Source: Ramlibacter cellulosilyticus (lineage in GTDB: Bacteria > Pseudomonadota > Gammaproteobacteria > Burkholderiales > Burkholderiaceae_C). Taken from it: a stretch of DNA of 64,000 nucleotides. The notes under the pieces are model-generated. The model was not told the DNA's origin and did no database searches. It worked only from the letters and a program-made list of their open reading frames with translations. Within the stretch, counting starts at the first letter, position 1. The number at the start of each line of letters is the position of its first letter. The DNA lies in NCBI RefSeq assembly GCF_014297465.1, contig NZ_JACORT010000001.1, forward strand, positions 1,116,001 to 1,180,000, written 5' to 3'. Made by a program: the position numbers and the translations under genes. Positions 21,570 through 30,418 of this stretch are shown in pieces.

Positions 21570-24143
21570 TCAGGCGCCCACCGTGTAGCGCGCGTCGGCG
21601 GAGTGGGCGAAGTAGCGCGCGCTGAGGTCGTCGGAGAGCCGGAACGACGCGTCGACGCATTGCTGCAGCAGTTCCAGCAGCGCGGCGTGGCGGCCGCGGG
21701 CGTCGCGCTCGCACAGGGCTTCCAGCGTCCAGTGCTGCGGGTCGGGGACGACCATCGCCATCACCGGCATCACGCCCGCCGGCGAATTGGCCAGGCGCGC
21801 GAGGCGGCCGCGCAGCGTCTGCGCGACCCAGCCGAGCGAGCGGGGGTTGTCGCGGTCGAGCACCAGCAGGTCGACGAGCGCGGCGACGTCGTGCCGCTGC
21901 TGGTACTGCGCGTGGAAGGTGATGGTGCTGTCGAAGAGCGCGACCACGGCTTCGTAGCCCGCGTCGTCGTGCACGGCGCCGGTCTCGAAAGCGCTCGCCA
22001 GGGCACGCGCGAGGAAGCCGAGGCGTTCGAGATGGCGCCCCGTGGACAGCAGCCGCCAGCCGTCGTCGCGCGTCATGCGGTCCGTCTGCGCGCCCGTCAT
22101 CGCGGCCGTGTGGCTGGAGAGGACCTCCAGCACGCGCATGGCCTCCACCGAGGAGTAGTCGCCTTCCTTCGCGCAGGCCGCGCAGGCGCGCTGGAACTCC
22201 TGCTCCGCGCGCACGATCAGGTTCCACTGCTCCAGCGACAGGCGTTCGCGCACGGCCGCGGCCGCGCCGCGCACCGCGGACAGGTTGTAGCCCACGCTCG
22301 CCGCCTTCGTGCCGGCGAGGCCGGCGATGATGGAGCGCTCGAAGACGCGCCGCGCCTGCGTCGCGGCGGGCACCGCCCGCAGCACCAGCCCGTTCGCGAC
22401 GGCGCTGTCGCCCAGCCATGCGAGCAGCGGCTGCGAGCCCTGGTCCTCGCCGTTGAGGGATTCGATGGCGAGCCGCGCGAGCCGCGCCGTGTTCTCCGTG
22501 CGTTCCGTGTAGCGCCCGAGCCAGAACAGGTTTTCCGCCGCGCGGCTGGTGACGGTGCGGTTGCGGTGCGGCGTGTCGACCGCCGGGTGCTCGTGGTGCA
22601 GCAGGCTGGTGCGGTCCACCTCGCCATCGGTGAGCACCCAGCAGTCGGCGCTGCTGCCGCCGCGCTGCATCGAGGCGATGTCGAAGTCGCGCGAGCCGAT
22701 GCGCGTGAGCCCGCCGGGCAGCACGCGCCAGCCTTGCGCACCGTCGGACACCGCGAACACGCGCAGCACGAGCGAGCGCGGCACGATGCGGTCGCCCTGC
22801 GGGCTCGCGTTCCAGGTCGGCATCTGCGACAGCGGCAGCCACGCCTGCACCGTGACCTCGTCGGGCTCGCGGCGGATGCGCGCGGCCCACTCCTCCAGGC
22901 GCGGGCGCGACAGGGTGCGCCCGAGCACCGCGCCCGCACCGGCGCCGCCGTAGGTGGACTTGATCACGCTCTGGCCCAACTGCGGCAGCACCGACAGCAT
23001 GGCCGCCCGCTCGCCGCACCACCACGTGGGCAACGCGGGCAGCCGCAGCTCCTCGCCGAGCAGCTGCCGGCTGAGGGCGGGCAGGAAGCCGAGCAGCGCG
23101 CTCGACTCGAGGAAGCCCGAGCCGGGGCTGTTGGCCACGAGCACGTTGCCCGCGCGGATCGCCTGCAGCAGGCCGGGCACGCCGAGGTGCGAGTCGGCGC
23201 GCAGCTCCAGCGGGTCGAGGAACTCGTCGTCCAGGCGCTTGAGCACCCCGTGCACCGGCTCCAGGCCTTTCAGCGTCTTGAGGTACAGGCGCGCGTCGCG
23301 CACCGTGAGGTCGCTGCCTTCGACGAGCGTGAGGCCCAGGTAGCGGGCGAGGTAGGCGTGCTCGAAGTACGTCTCGTTGTAGGGACCCGGCGTGAGCAGC
23401 ACGATGCGCGGCTCGCTTTCGCCGCCGGGGCACAGCCGCACGAGGCTTTCGAGCAGCGCGCGGTAGGTCGCGGCCAGCCGCTGCACCTTCAGGTCGCGGA
23501 AGGCTTCGGGGAACAGGCGCGAGATGATCAGCCGGTTTTCCAGCAGGTAGCCGAGGCCGGAGGGCGCCTGCGTGCGCTGCGCGAGCACCCACCAGGCGCC
23601 GTCCGCGTCGCGCCCGAGGTCGAAGGCGGCGATGTGCAGGTGGCGGCCGCCCGCGGGCTTCGCGCCGTGCATGGCGCGCAGGTAGCCCGGATGCCCGTGC
23701 ACGAGCGCGGGCGGCAGCAGGTTGCGCGCGAGCAGGGTCTGCGCGCCGTACACGTCGCCGAGGATGCCTTCGAGCAGGCGCACGCGCTGCAGGACGCCGG
23801 CTTCGATGCGCTGCCAGCATTGCGGCGTGAGGATCAGCGGAAAGAGGTCCAGCGACCACGGCCGCTGCGGCCCGCCCTTGTCCGCGTAGACGTTGTAGGT
23901 GATGCCGTTGTCGCGCACCTGGCGCTGCAGGTCGGTGGTGCGCCGGTTCAGGTCCGCGAAGCCCTCCGGTCCCAGCTGCTCGAAGAAGCGCGCCCACGCG
24001 GCATCCGGCAGGGCGTCGCCGCCGGCGCCGCCGCGCAACTCGTCGTAGTGCCCGGGCGCGGCCGGCGGGGCCAGGGCCGCGGCGAGCGCCGCTGGCGTCT
24101 CACCGGCCTGGGGGCCGAACAGCGAGTCGTTGGTGAGGTCCAC
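21570..24143 (-). CDS. Circularly permuted ATP-grasp fused to alpha-E domain
   Basis: An 857-residue two-domain protein. Residues about 50-510 are the circularly permuted ATP-grasp type 2 fold (DNGITYNVYADKGG, GRDADGAWWVLAQRTQAPSG, PGSGFLESSALLGFLP, KSTYGGAGAGAV). Residues about 528-857 are an alpha-helical alpha-E domain starting SRAAENLFWLGRYTERTENT. ATP-grasp enzymes join carboxylates to amines, so the protein probably makes a peptide or amide; the substrate is unknown. Elsewhere in this window the same two domains occur as separate genes (48786-51253). It lies in the leftward cluster between the two transglutaminase genes. Confidence 0.9.
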   Translation of the reverse strand: MDLTNDSLFGPQAGETPAALAAALAPPAAPGHYDELRGGAGGDALPDAAWARFFEQLGPEGFADLNRRTTDLQRQVRDNGITYNVYADKGGPQRPWSLDLFPLILTPQCWQRIEAGVLQRVRLLEGILGDVYGAQTLLARNLLPPALVHGHPGYLRAMHGAKPAGGRHLHIAAFDLGRDADGAWWVLAQRTQAPSGLGYLLENRLIISRLFPEAFRDLKVQRLAATYRALLESLVRLCPGGESEPRIVLLTPGPYNETYFEHAYLARYLGLTLVEGSDLTVRDARLYLKTLKGLEPVHGVLKRLDDEFLDPLELRADSHLGVPGLLQAIRAGNVLVANSPGSGFLESSALLGFLPALSRQLLGEELRLPALPTWWCGERAAMLSVLPQLGQSVIKSTYGGAGAGAVLGRTLSRPRLEEWAARIRREPDEVTVQAWLPLSQMPTWNASPQGDRIVPRSLVLRVFAVSDGAQGWRVLPGGLTRIGSRDFDIASMQRGGSSADCWVLTDGEVDRTSLLHHEHPAVDTPHRNRTVTSRAAENLFWLGRYTERTENTARLARLAIESLNGEDQGSQPLLAWLGDSAVANGLVLRAVPAATQARRVFERSIIAGLAGTKAASVGYNLSAVRGAAAAVRERLSLEQWNLIVRAEQEFQRACAACAKEGDYSSVEAMRVLEVLSSHTAAMTGAQTDRMTRDDGWRLLSTGRHLERLGFLARALASAFETGAVHDDAGYEAVVALFDSTITFHAQYQQRHDVAALVDLLVLDRDNPRSLGWVAQTLRGRLARLANSPAGVMPVMAMVVPDPQHWTLEALCERDARGRHAALLELLQQCVDASFRLSDDLSARYFAHSADARYTVGA

Positions 24144-24215
24144 TTCGCCGCGATTGTCCCATCGGCGCCCTCCTGCGCGCCGTTTGCTGTTGCACGCGGC
24201 CGACGCCGCGTGCCA

Positions 24216-27200
24216 TCAGCTCGACGGAGGACGCCGCAGGTCCAGCGTGAAGGGGAACTCGCGGCTGGCCGGCACGTGGATGGTCGCCGGCGGCACCTGC
24301 AGGCGGCCCGCCGAGTGCCCCATGCGGAAGAAGCGCGAGAGGCGGCGGCTTTCCGCTTCGTACGCGTTCACCGGGAAGGTCACGTAGTTGCGGCCGCCCG
24401 GGTGCGCCACGTGGTACTGGCAGCCGGCCACGGAGCGGTTCATCCAGGTGTCGACGAGGTCGAAGGTGAGCGGCGCGTGCACGCCGATCGTCGGATGCAG
24501 TGCCGACGGCGGCTGCCACGCGCGGTAGCGCACGCCCGCGACGAACTCGCCCTGGGTGCCCGTGGGCTGCAGGGGCAGGGCGCGACCGTTCACGGTGATG
24601 ACGTGGCGGCTCTCGTTGAGGCCGGTCACCTTCACCTCGATGCGCTCCAGGGAAGAGTCGACGTAGCGCACGGTGCCGCCGATGGCGCCTTCCTCGCCCA
24701 TCACGTGCCAGGGCTCGAGCGCGTTGCGCAGCGTGAGCTCCATGCCCAGGGCCTGCAGGTCGCCGGCGACCGGGAAGCGGAACTCGAAGTGCGGCGCGAA
24801 CCAGGCCGGGTCGAAGGCGAAGCCGGCCTGCTTCATCTCCGCGAGCACGTCCTGCAGGTCCATCCAGATGAAGGTGGGCAGCAGCCAGCGGTCGTGGAGC
24901 TCGGTGCCCCAGCGCGTGACGGGCGCGCGGTAGGGTTCGCGCCAGAAGCGCGCGACCAGCGCGCGGATCAGCAGCTGCTGCACGATGCTCATGCGCGCGT
25001 GCGGCGGCATCTCGAACGCGCGCAGCTCCAGCAGCCCGAGGCGGCCGGTGGGCCCGTCGGGCGAGTACATCTTGTCGATGCAGAACTCGCTGCGGTGCGT
25101 GTTGCCGGTGACGTCGACGAGGATGTTGCGCAGCGTGCGGTCCACCAGCCAGGGCGGCATCGCTTGCCCGTGCACCTGGCGGTTGCGCTCGATCTCCTTC
25201 AGGGCGATCTCCAGCTCGTAGAGCTGGTCGTTGCGCGCTTCGTCCACGCGCGGCGCCTGGCTGGTCGGGCCGATGAAGAGGCCGCTGAACAGGTAGCTGA
25301 GGCTCGGGTGGTTGTGCCAGTAGAGCAGCAGGCTCGCGAGCAGCTCGGGCCGGCGCAGGAAGGGCGAGTCCGCCGGCGTGGCGCCGCCCAGCACGAAGTG
25401 GTTGCCGCCGCCGGTGCCGGTGTGGCGGCCGTCGGTCATGAACTTCTCGGCCGAGAGGCGGGTCTCGAAGGCAGCCTGGTACAGGAACTCGGTGTGGGCT
25501 ACGAGCTCGTTCCAGTCGTGCGCCGGGTGGATGTTCACCTCGATCACGCCGGGGTCCGGCGTGACCTGCAGCAGCTTCAGGCGCGGGTCGCGCGGCGGCG
25601 GGTAGCCTTCCAGCACGAGCTGGATGTGCAGCTCCTGCGCGGTCGCCTCGATCGCGGCCAGCAGCTCCAGGTAGTCCTCCAGGCGCGCGAGCGGCGGCAT
25701 GAAGACGTAGAGCACGCCGCTCTTGCCGCCCGCCTCGCGTTCGGCCTTCGGGCCGTTGGCGCGCTGCGGGTCGCGCACTTCCACGCACAGCGCGGTGCGC
25801 GTGATCCAGTGGGCGGACTCCTTCCGCGCGGGGACGCGCGTGTCGACCGTGCGGGCGTGCGAAGGCTCACCCAGTCCCCGCAGGTTCGCCTGCTCCGCAT
25901 CTTCGTAGGCGGGGTTGCCGTAGGCTGGGTTGCCGAAGGCACCCCAGCGCTCCGCGCGGCCCACCATCCCCCCCTCCGCAATCCGCGGATCGCCCGCCGG
26001 AAACTGCGAAAGCACTTGCGTCGCCACCGGCAGCGGGGCCCTCTGCTCGAAAGGATCCCTCGGGATCAGGTGCGGATAGTCGCCGCGGCTCACCCAGGGC
26101 AGGGAATCGAGCGGCAGGCGGTAGCCCATGGGCGAGTCGCCGGGCACGAGGTACATGCGCTCGTCGCGGAGGAACCAGGGGCCGGTCTGCCAGCGCGGGC
26201 CGGAGAGCTCGGGCGCGTCCTCGTCCCGCGCCTGCAGGGGCAGGGCGTAGCCGACCACCGAACCGAGCTTCTGCTCGAAGACCCGGCGCAGGCGCGCGCG
26301 TTCGAGCTCGTCGTCCAGGCGCGCGTCGAGCGGGTCGACGTTGACGGGCAGCTTGCGCTCGCGCCACAGGTAGTAGAAGACGTCCTCGTAAGCGGGCTGC
26401 ACGTACTGGTCGCTGATGCCCAGGCGCGCGGTGACGCTGCGCAGGAAGCGCTGCGCGTCCTCCGTCGTGTAATGCGCGGGCTGGCGTTCGTCCGCGAACA
26501 GCTCCGGGTTGCGCCAGCAGGGCTCGCCGTCGGTCCGCCAGCAGATGGACAGCGCCCAGCGCGGAAGCTGCTCGCCCGGATACCACTTGCCTTGCCCGAA
26601 GTGCAGGAAGCCGCCGTGCCCGTATTCGGCGCGCAGCTTGTGCACCAGTTCGGTGGCGTAGCCGCGCTTGGTGGGACCGAGCGCGTCGGTGTTCCATTCG
26701 GCCGCGTCGCGGTCGGCGACGGCGACGAAGGTCGGCTCGCCGCCCATGGTCAGGCGCACGTCGCCGGCCTGCAGCTCGCGGTCCACGGCGGTGCCGAGCG
26801 CGAGCACCTCCTGCCACTGCTCCTCGGTGTACGGCCTGGTGACGCGCGGCGATTCGTGGATGCGCGTCACCTGCATGTGGTGGCTGAACTCCACCTCGCA
26901 TTCGTCGATGAGCCCTTCGATCGGCGCGGCGCCGGAGGGCTGCGGCGTGCACGCCAGCGGGATGTGGCCCTCGCCCGCGAGCAGGCCCGAGGTGGGATCG
27001 AGCCCGATCCAGCCGGCGCCGGGCAGGTAGACCTCGCACCAGGCGTGCAGGTCGGTGAAGTCCACCTCCGTGCCGCTCGGCCCTTCCAGCGCCTTGACGT
27101 CCGGCTTCAGCTGGATCAGGTAGCCGGAGACGAAGCGCGCGGCCAGGCCGAGGCGGCGAAGCAGCTGCACCATCAGCCAGCCGCTGTCGCGGCAGGAGCC

Positions 27201-27731
27201 GCTGGCGAGCTCCAGCGTCTGTTCCGGCGTCTGCACGCCGGGCTCCATGCGGATCAGGTACTTCACGTCCTGCTGCAGCTGCTGGTTGAGCGCCACCAGG
27301 AAGTCGATGGTGGACTTCGGGGAGCGGTCGATCTTCTCCAGGTAGGCCTGCACCAGCGGCGTGAGGGGCTCGCAGGCGAGGTAGGGCACCAGTTCCTCGG
27401 CGACCTCGGGCTCGTAACTGAACGGGAACTTCTCCGCGCTCGGCTCCAGGAAGAAGTCGAAGGGGTTGTAGACCGCCATCTCGACGACGAGGTCGACGGT
27501 CACCTTGAAGCCGGTCGTCTTCTCCGGGAAGACCAGGCGCGCCTGGTAGTTGGCGAAGGGGTCCTGTTGCCAGTTGATGAAGTGCTTGGCGGGCTCGACG
27601 CGCAGCGAATAGGAGATCACCTTGCTGCGGCAGTGGGGTGCCGGCCGCAGGCGGACGGTCTGCGGCCCGAGGTTCACTGCCCGGTCGTATCTGTAGTGCG
27701 TGACGTGGTTCAGGGCAGCGTGGATGGCCAT
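24216..27731 (-). CDS. Transglutaminase-DUF2126 protein
   Basis: An 1171-residue protein. Residues 1-90 form a transglutaminase N-terminal domain; the core has Cys180 (LASGSCRDSGWL), His229 (TDLHAWCEVYLPG) and Asp245 (WIGLDPTSG). From about 300 on it is the large DUF2126 region, which has glutamate-cysteine-ligase-like features in homologs (for example GTGGGNHFVLGGATPADSPF). An in-frame repeat-derived segment, WGAFGNPAYGNPAYEDAEQA, sits at about residues 597-616. The start ATG at 27731 is chosen because the N-terminus aligns with the family. First gene of the cluster. Confidence 0.9.
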   Translation of the reverse strand: MAIHAALNHVTHYRYDRAVNLGPQTVRLRPAPHCRSKVISYSLRVEPAKHFINWQQDPFANYQARLVFPEKTTGFKVTVDLVVEMAVYNPFDFFLEPSAEKFPFSYEPEVAEELVPYLACEPLTPLVQAYLEKIDRSPKSTIDFLVALNQQLQQDVKYLIRMEPGVQTPEQTLELASGSCRDSGWLMVQLLRRLGLAARFVSGYLIQLKPDVKALEGPSGTEVDFTDLHAWCEVYLPGAGWIGLDPTSGLLAGEGHIPLACTPQPSGAAPIEGLIDECEVEFSHHMQVTRIHESPRVTRPYTEEQWQEVLALGTAVDRELQAGDVRLTMGGEPTFVAVADRDAAEWNTDALGPTKRGYATELVHKLRAEYGHGGFLHFGQGKWYPGEQLPRWALSICWRTDGEPCWRNPELFADERQPAHYTTEDAQRFLRSVTARLGISDQYVQPAYEDVFYYLWRERKLPVNVDPLDARLDDELERARLRRVFEQKLGSVVGYALPLQARDEDAPELSGPRWQTGPWFLRDERMYLVPGDSPMGYRLPLDSLPWVSRGDYPHLIPRDPFEQRAPLPVATQVLSQFPAGDPRIAEGGMVGRAERWGAFGNPAYGNPAYEDAEQANLRGLGEPSHARTVDTRVPARKESAHWITRTALCVEVRDPQRANGPKAEREAGGKSGVLYVFMPPLARLEDYLELLAAIEATAQELHIQLVLEGYPPPRDPRLKLLQVTPDPGVIEVNIHPAHDWNELVAHTEFLYQAAFETRLSAEKFMTDGRHTGTGGGNHFVLGGATPADSPFLRRPELLASLLLYWHNHPSLSYLFSGLFIGPTSQAPRVDEARNDQLYELEIALKEIERNRQVHGQAMPPWLVDRTLRNILVDVTGNTHRSEFCIDKMYSPDGPTGRLGLLELRAFEMPPHARMSIVQQLLIRALVARFWREPYRAPVTRWGTELHDRWLLPTFIWMDLQDVLAEMKQAGFAFDPAWFAPHFEFRFPVAGDLQALGMELTLRNALEPWHVMGEEGAIGGTVRYVDSSLERIEVKVTGLNESRHVITVNGRALPLQPTGTQGEFVAGVRYRAWQPPSALHPTIGVHAPLTFDLVDTWMNRSVAGCQYHVAHPGGRNYVTFPVNAYEAESRRLSRFFRMGHSAGRLQVPPATIHVPASREFPFTLDLRRPPSS
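25904..25948. repeat. REP-like repeat copy inside the DUF2126 coding sequence
   Basis: CGTAGGCGGGGTTGC (25904-25918) is followed at once by CGTAGGCTGGGTTGC (25919-25933) and CGAAGGCACCCCAGC. The second unit is identical over 15 bp to the left arm of the intergenic element at 309-323. The reading frame of the host gene stays open across it. Confidence 0.8.
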
Positions 27732-27834
27732 GGCGAAGCATCGTAGCAACGACCGCGCCAACGATGGGGTAGCGAGGCGGCGACAAAGCTGTCGACCGGC
27801 TGGCGGTCCAGCGCTGCCGTTCCTCGGCAGCACG

Positions 27835-27947
27835 TGTAACAAGGTCCGGTGGCGTGGACAGGTACCGGTCGGGGTCGTTGTCTCTGTGTGACAAAGTAGC
27901 CCGACCGCTTGTGACGAGATGTAGTCGCAAGGTACCATGTAACGAAA
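27835..27947 (+). promoter_or_regulatory. Direct-repeat cluster upstream of the kinase-headed chemosensory operon
   Basis: Four copies matching TGTRACRARR start at 27835, 27887, 27910 and 27938 in the 215-bp gap between the divergent DUF2126 and kinase genes. TTGTGA (27909-27914) with TACCAT (27933-27938) at 18 bp is a possible promoter. An inverted repeat GTCGCA (27923-27928) and TGCGAC (27948-27953) brackets the start codon. All of this is inference from pattern. Confidence 0.4.
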
Positions 27948-29569
27948 TGCGACAACCGCTCGAATCCCGTTCTCCCGCCGAGGCGCCCCAGGCGCCGCGC
28001 ATGGGCGACTTCGCGGGCGAGTCGCAGCTGAGCTCGGTCCTGGGAACCACGGACGTCAGCCTGGTCGAGGGGCTGACCGTAGCGACTTTCCTGTACGCGC
28101 GCTTGCATAACTTCACTGCAGTCGCCAACGCGCTTGGGCCGGACGAGGCCGCTTCGTTCGTCAACGAGGTGCGGCGCATGCTGACCGAGCCGGTGCTGAA
28201 GCTGGGCGGCGAGGTCGCGCAGCGCCGCCCCGACTCCATCCTGGCCGTCTTCAGCAACAAGCACGACGACCGCAAGCCCAACCATGCACAGCGCGGCCTG
28301 CATGCCGCGATCCTGGCCGTGCACGAGGCCGTGCAGCTGGCCCAGGTGGTCGCGAGCAAGCCGCAACTGGCCGGACTGCCGGCACTGACGCTCGCCGCCG
28401 GCGTGCATCTCGGGCAGGCCGAATTGTCGCGGCGCAACAACGGCGGCAACGTCAAGGTGCATGCCATCGGCGATGCTGTCGAGGTGGCCCGCCTGCTCGA
28501 AGTCACTGCGATGGACCTGAACTGGAGCGTGGCCACGTCGGCCGGGACGCGCCTGGCCGCCGCCGGCCGCGCGGACGGCGGGCGCATCGGCTCCGTCGGC
28601 CTGCCGGACAACACCTTCATCGACATCGTGGAAGTCACCGGCCTCGTGCCGCGCAAGGGCTCGCAGACGCCCGCGCGCGTGTTCGAGATGCTGCGCGAAG
28701 GCCTGCAGGTCAACGCGCAGGCCCGCAAGCGCCAGAGCGCGGCGCCGGCGCCGGCGGCATCCCTCTCCGGCGCGCAGTTCCTCGTCGAGGGCTACCGCAT
28801 CCTGCGCAAGATCGGCGAGGGCGGCATGGCGTCCATCTTCCTCGCGCAATCCGCCGAAGGCGGGCCGCCGCAGGTGCTCAAGGTCATGCAGCTCGATCGC
28901 GCCGTGGAAGCCGACGGCCTGCAGCGCTTCATCCAGGAATACGCGCTGCTCGCGCAGATCCAGCACCCGAACGTCGCGCGCATCTTCCGCCAGGACTTCT
29001 CCGTGGCGCATGCCTACATCGCGATGGAGTACTTCCCGCAAGGCGACCTGCGCGCGTGCATGAAGGCCGGGCCCATCGACCAGGCCACCGCGATCTCGTA
29101 CCTCAAGCAGACCGCCGCCGGCCTCGCCGCCATCCACGAAGTCGGGATCGTCCATCGCGACCTGAAGCCCGACAACCTGATGCTGCGTAACGACGGCAGC
29201 CTCGCGCTGGCGGACTTCGGCGTCGCCAAGCAGACGGCGATGAAGATCACCGACACGGGCGACGGCGACATCGTGGGCACCCCGTACTACCTGAGTCCCG
29301 AGCAGGCGCTGGGGCAGGGCGTGGATGCGCGCTGCGACATCTACAGCCTGGGCGTGCTCGCGTTCGAGCTGCTCACGGGGCGCAAGCCCTACCACGCGAA
29401 CTCCGCGCAGGAGCTGCTGCGCATGCACGTGCACGAACCCGTGCCGCTGCTGCCGCCCGAACACGCGCACCTGCAGGCCGTGATGGAAAGCATGATGGCC
29501 AAGGACCGCGAGCAGCGCTATCCGTCGGCCCGCACGCTGCTGGACGACCTGGCGCAGATGGGACTGTGA
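27947..29569 (+). CDS. Ser/Thr protein kinase with N-terminal degenerate cyclase-homology domain
   Basis: A 540-residue soluble protein. Residues about 43-230 resemble a class III nucleotide cyclase fold (GLTVATFLYARLHNFT, LKLGGEVAQRRPDSILAVF), but the first metal-binding Asp is replaced by Tyr50, so cyclase activity is doubtful. Residues 281-540 are a Hanks-type kinase: IGEGGMASIFLA loop, Lys in VLKVMQ, IVHRDLKPDNLML, ADFGVAK and GTPYYLSPEQ. It heads a tandem with a second kinase and chemotaxis genes. The start ATG at 27947 is preferred over longer frames that run into the repeat region. Confidence 0.9.
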   Translation: MRQPLESRSPAEAPQAPRMGDFAGESQLSSVLGTTDVSLVEGLTVATFLYARLHNFTAVANALGPDEAASFVNEVRRMLTEPVLKLGGEVAQRRPDSILAVFSNKHDDRKPNHAQRGLHAAILAVHEAVQLAQVVASKPQLAGLPALTLAAGVHLGQAELSRRNNGGNVKVHAIGDAVEVARLLEVTAMDLNWSVATSAGTRLAAAGRADGGRIGSVGLPDNTFIDIVEVTGLVPRKGSQTPARVFEMLREGLQVNAQARKRQSAAPAPAASLSGAQFLVEGYRILRKIGEGGMASIFLAQSAEGGPPQVLKVMQLDRAVEADGLQRFIQEYALLAQIQHPNVARIFRQDFSVAHAYIAMEYFPQGDLRACMKAGPIDQATAISYLKQTAAGLAAIHEVGIVHRDLKPDNLMLRNDGSLALADFGVAKQTAMKITDTGDGDIVGTPYYLSPEQALGQGVDARCDIYSLGVLAFELLTGRKPYHANSAQELLRMHVHEPVPLLPPEHAHLQAVMESMMAKDREQRYPSARTLLDDLAQMGL

Positions 29570-29571
29570 CG

Positions 29572-30417
29572 ATGGCTGCCGTTCCCGAAGGCTCCCTGTT
29601 CTGGCGCGCGCCCCGCGCGGCCAGCGACGACGAGACGATCATCGAGGTCCCGCCGCGCGTGCCGGGCTACCGCCTGCTGCGTCCCATCGGCCGCGGCCGC
29701 AACACGCGCGCCTGGCTCGCGTACGACCTGAACAAGCGCGCCGACGTCGTGCTGAAGCTGGAAGCGGTGCCGGGCACGTCCCTCGACCGCGACTGCGCCG
29801 TCGCCGCGCGCGTGCAGGGGCCCAACCTCGTGCAGATCCACAGCCAGGGCCGCACCGCCGCCTGGGCCTGGCTCGCGATGGAACACCTGCCCGGCGGCGA
29901 CCTCACGGTGCGCATGGGCCGTGCACTGCCCGCGGCGGAAGCGCTCGCGATCGTGCGCCAGGCCGCCGAAGCGCTCGCGCAGCTGCACCGCCAGGGGCTC
30001 GTGCACCGCGACGTGAAGCCCGCGAATTTCCTGCTGCGCGCCGACGGCAGCCTCGTGCTGGCGGACTTCGGCCTGACCGTGGAGGCCGGCAGCGTCGATG
30101 CCGACGCCGCGTCGGGCGCGCTCCACGGGACGCCGCGCTACGTGGCGCCCGAACAGTTGCAGGGCGCGCCCGCCGCGCCCGCGGCCGACGTCTACAGCCT
30201 GGGCGTGCTGCTGCACGAACTGCTGGCCGGCCGCCCCCCGTTTTCCGGCGAGACCCTGGAGGAGGTGCTGGCGCAGCGCCTGCTCGCCGCACCCGCGCGC
30301 CTGCCCGCCGAAGCGGCGGTGCTGCAGCCGCTGGTGGACCGCATGCTTTGCAGAGAACCGCAGGGCCGGCTTCCGGATGCGGATGCCGTACTCGGCCTGA
30401 TGGGCCAGAGGTGCTGA
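29572..30417 (+). CDS. Second Ser/Thr protein kinase
   Basis: A kinase of 281 residues from the ATG at 29572; an overlapping GTG at 29566 is an alternative. It is little more than a kinase domain: GRGRNTRAWLAY takes the place of the Gly-rich loop and is unusual in lacking the usual GxGxxG, then Lys in VVLKLE, LVHRDVKPANFLL, LADFGLT and GTPRYVAPEQ. No transmembrane or PASTA region. It starts 2 bp after the first kinase and ends 1 bp before the next gene, so the kinases and receivers are one operon. Confidence 0.88.
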   Translation: MAAVPEGSLFWRAPRAASDDETIIEVPPRVPGYRLLRPIGRGRNTRAWLAYDLNKRADVVLKLEAVPGTSLDRDCAVAARVQGPNLVQIHSQGRTAAWAWLAMEHLPGGDLTVRMGRALPAAEALAIVRQAAEALAQLHRQGLVHRDVKPANFLLRADGSLVLADFGLTVEAGSVDADAASGALHGTPRYVAPEQLQGAPAAPAADVYSLGVLLHELLAGRPPFSGETLEEVLAQRLLAAPARLPAEAAVLQPLVDRMLCREPQGRLPDADAVLGLMGQRC

Positions 30418-30418
30418 A

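Noticed and set aside
21603-27746. A 2047-codon open frame on the plus strand opposite the ATP-grasp and DUF2126 genes
   Set aside because: It is antisense to three genes with intact catalytic motifs and is dominated by Arg/His/Gly/Val/Gln, the usual composition of shadow frames in high-GC DNA.
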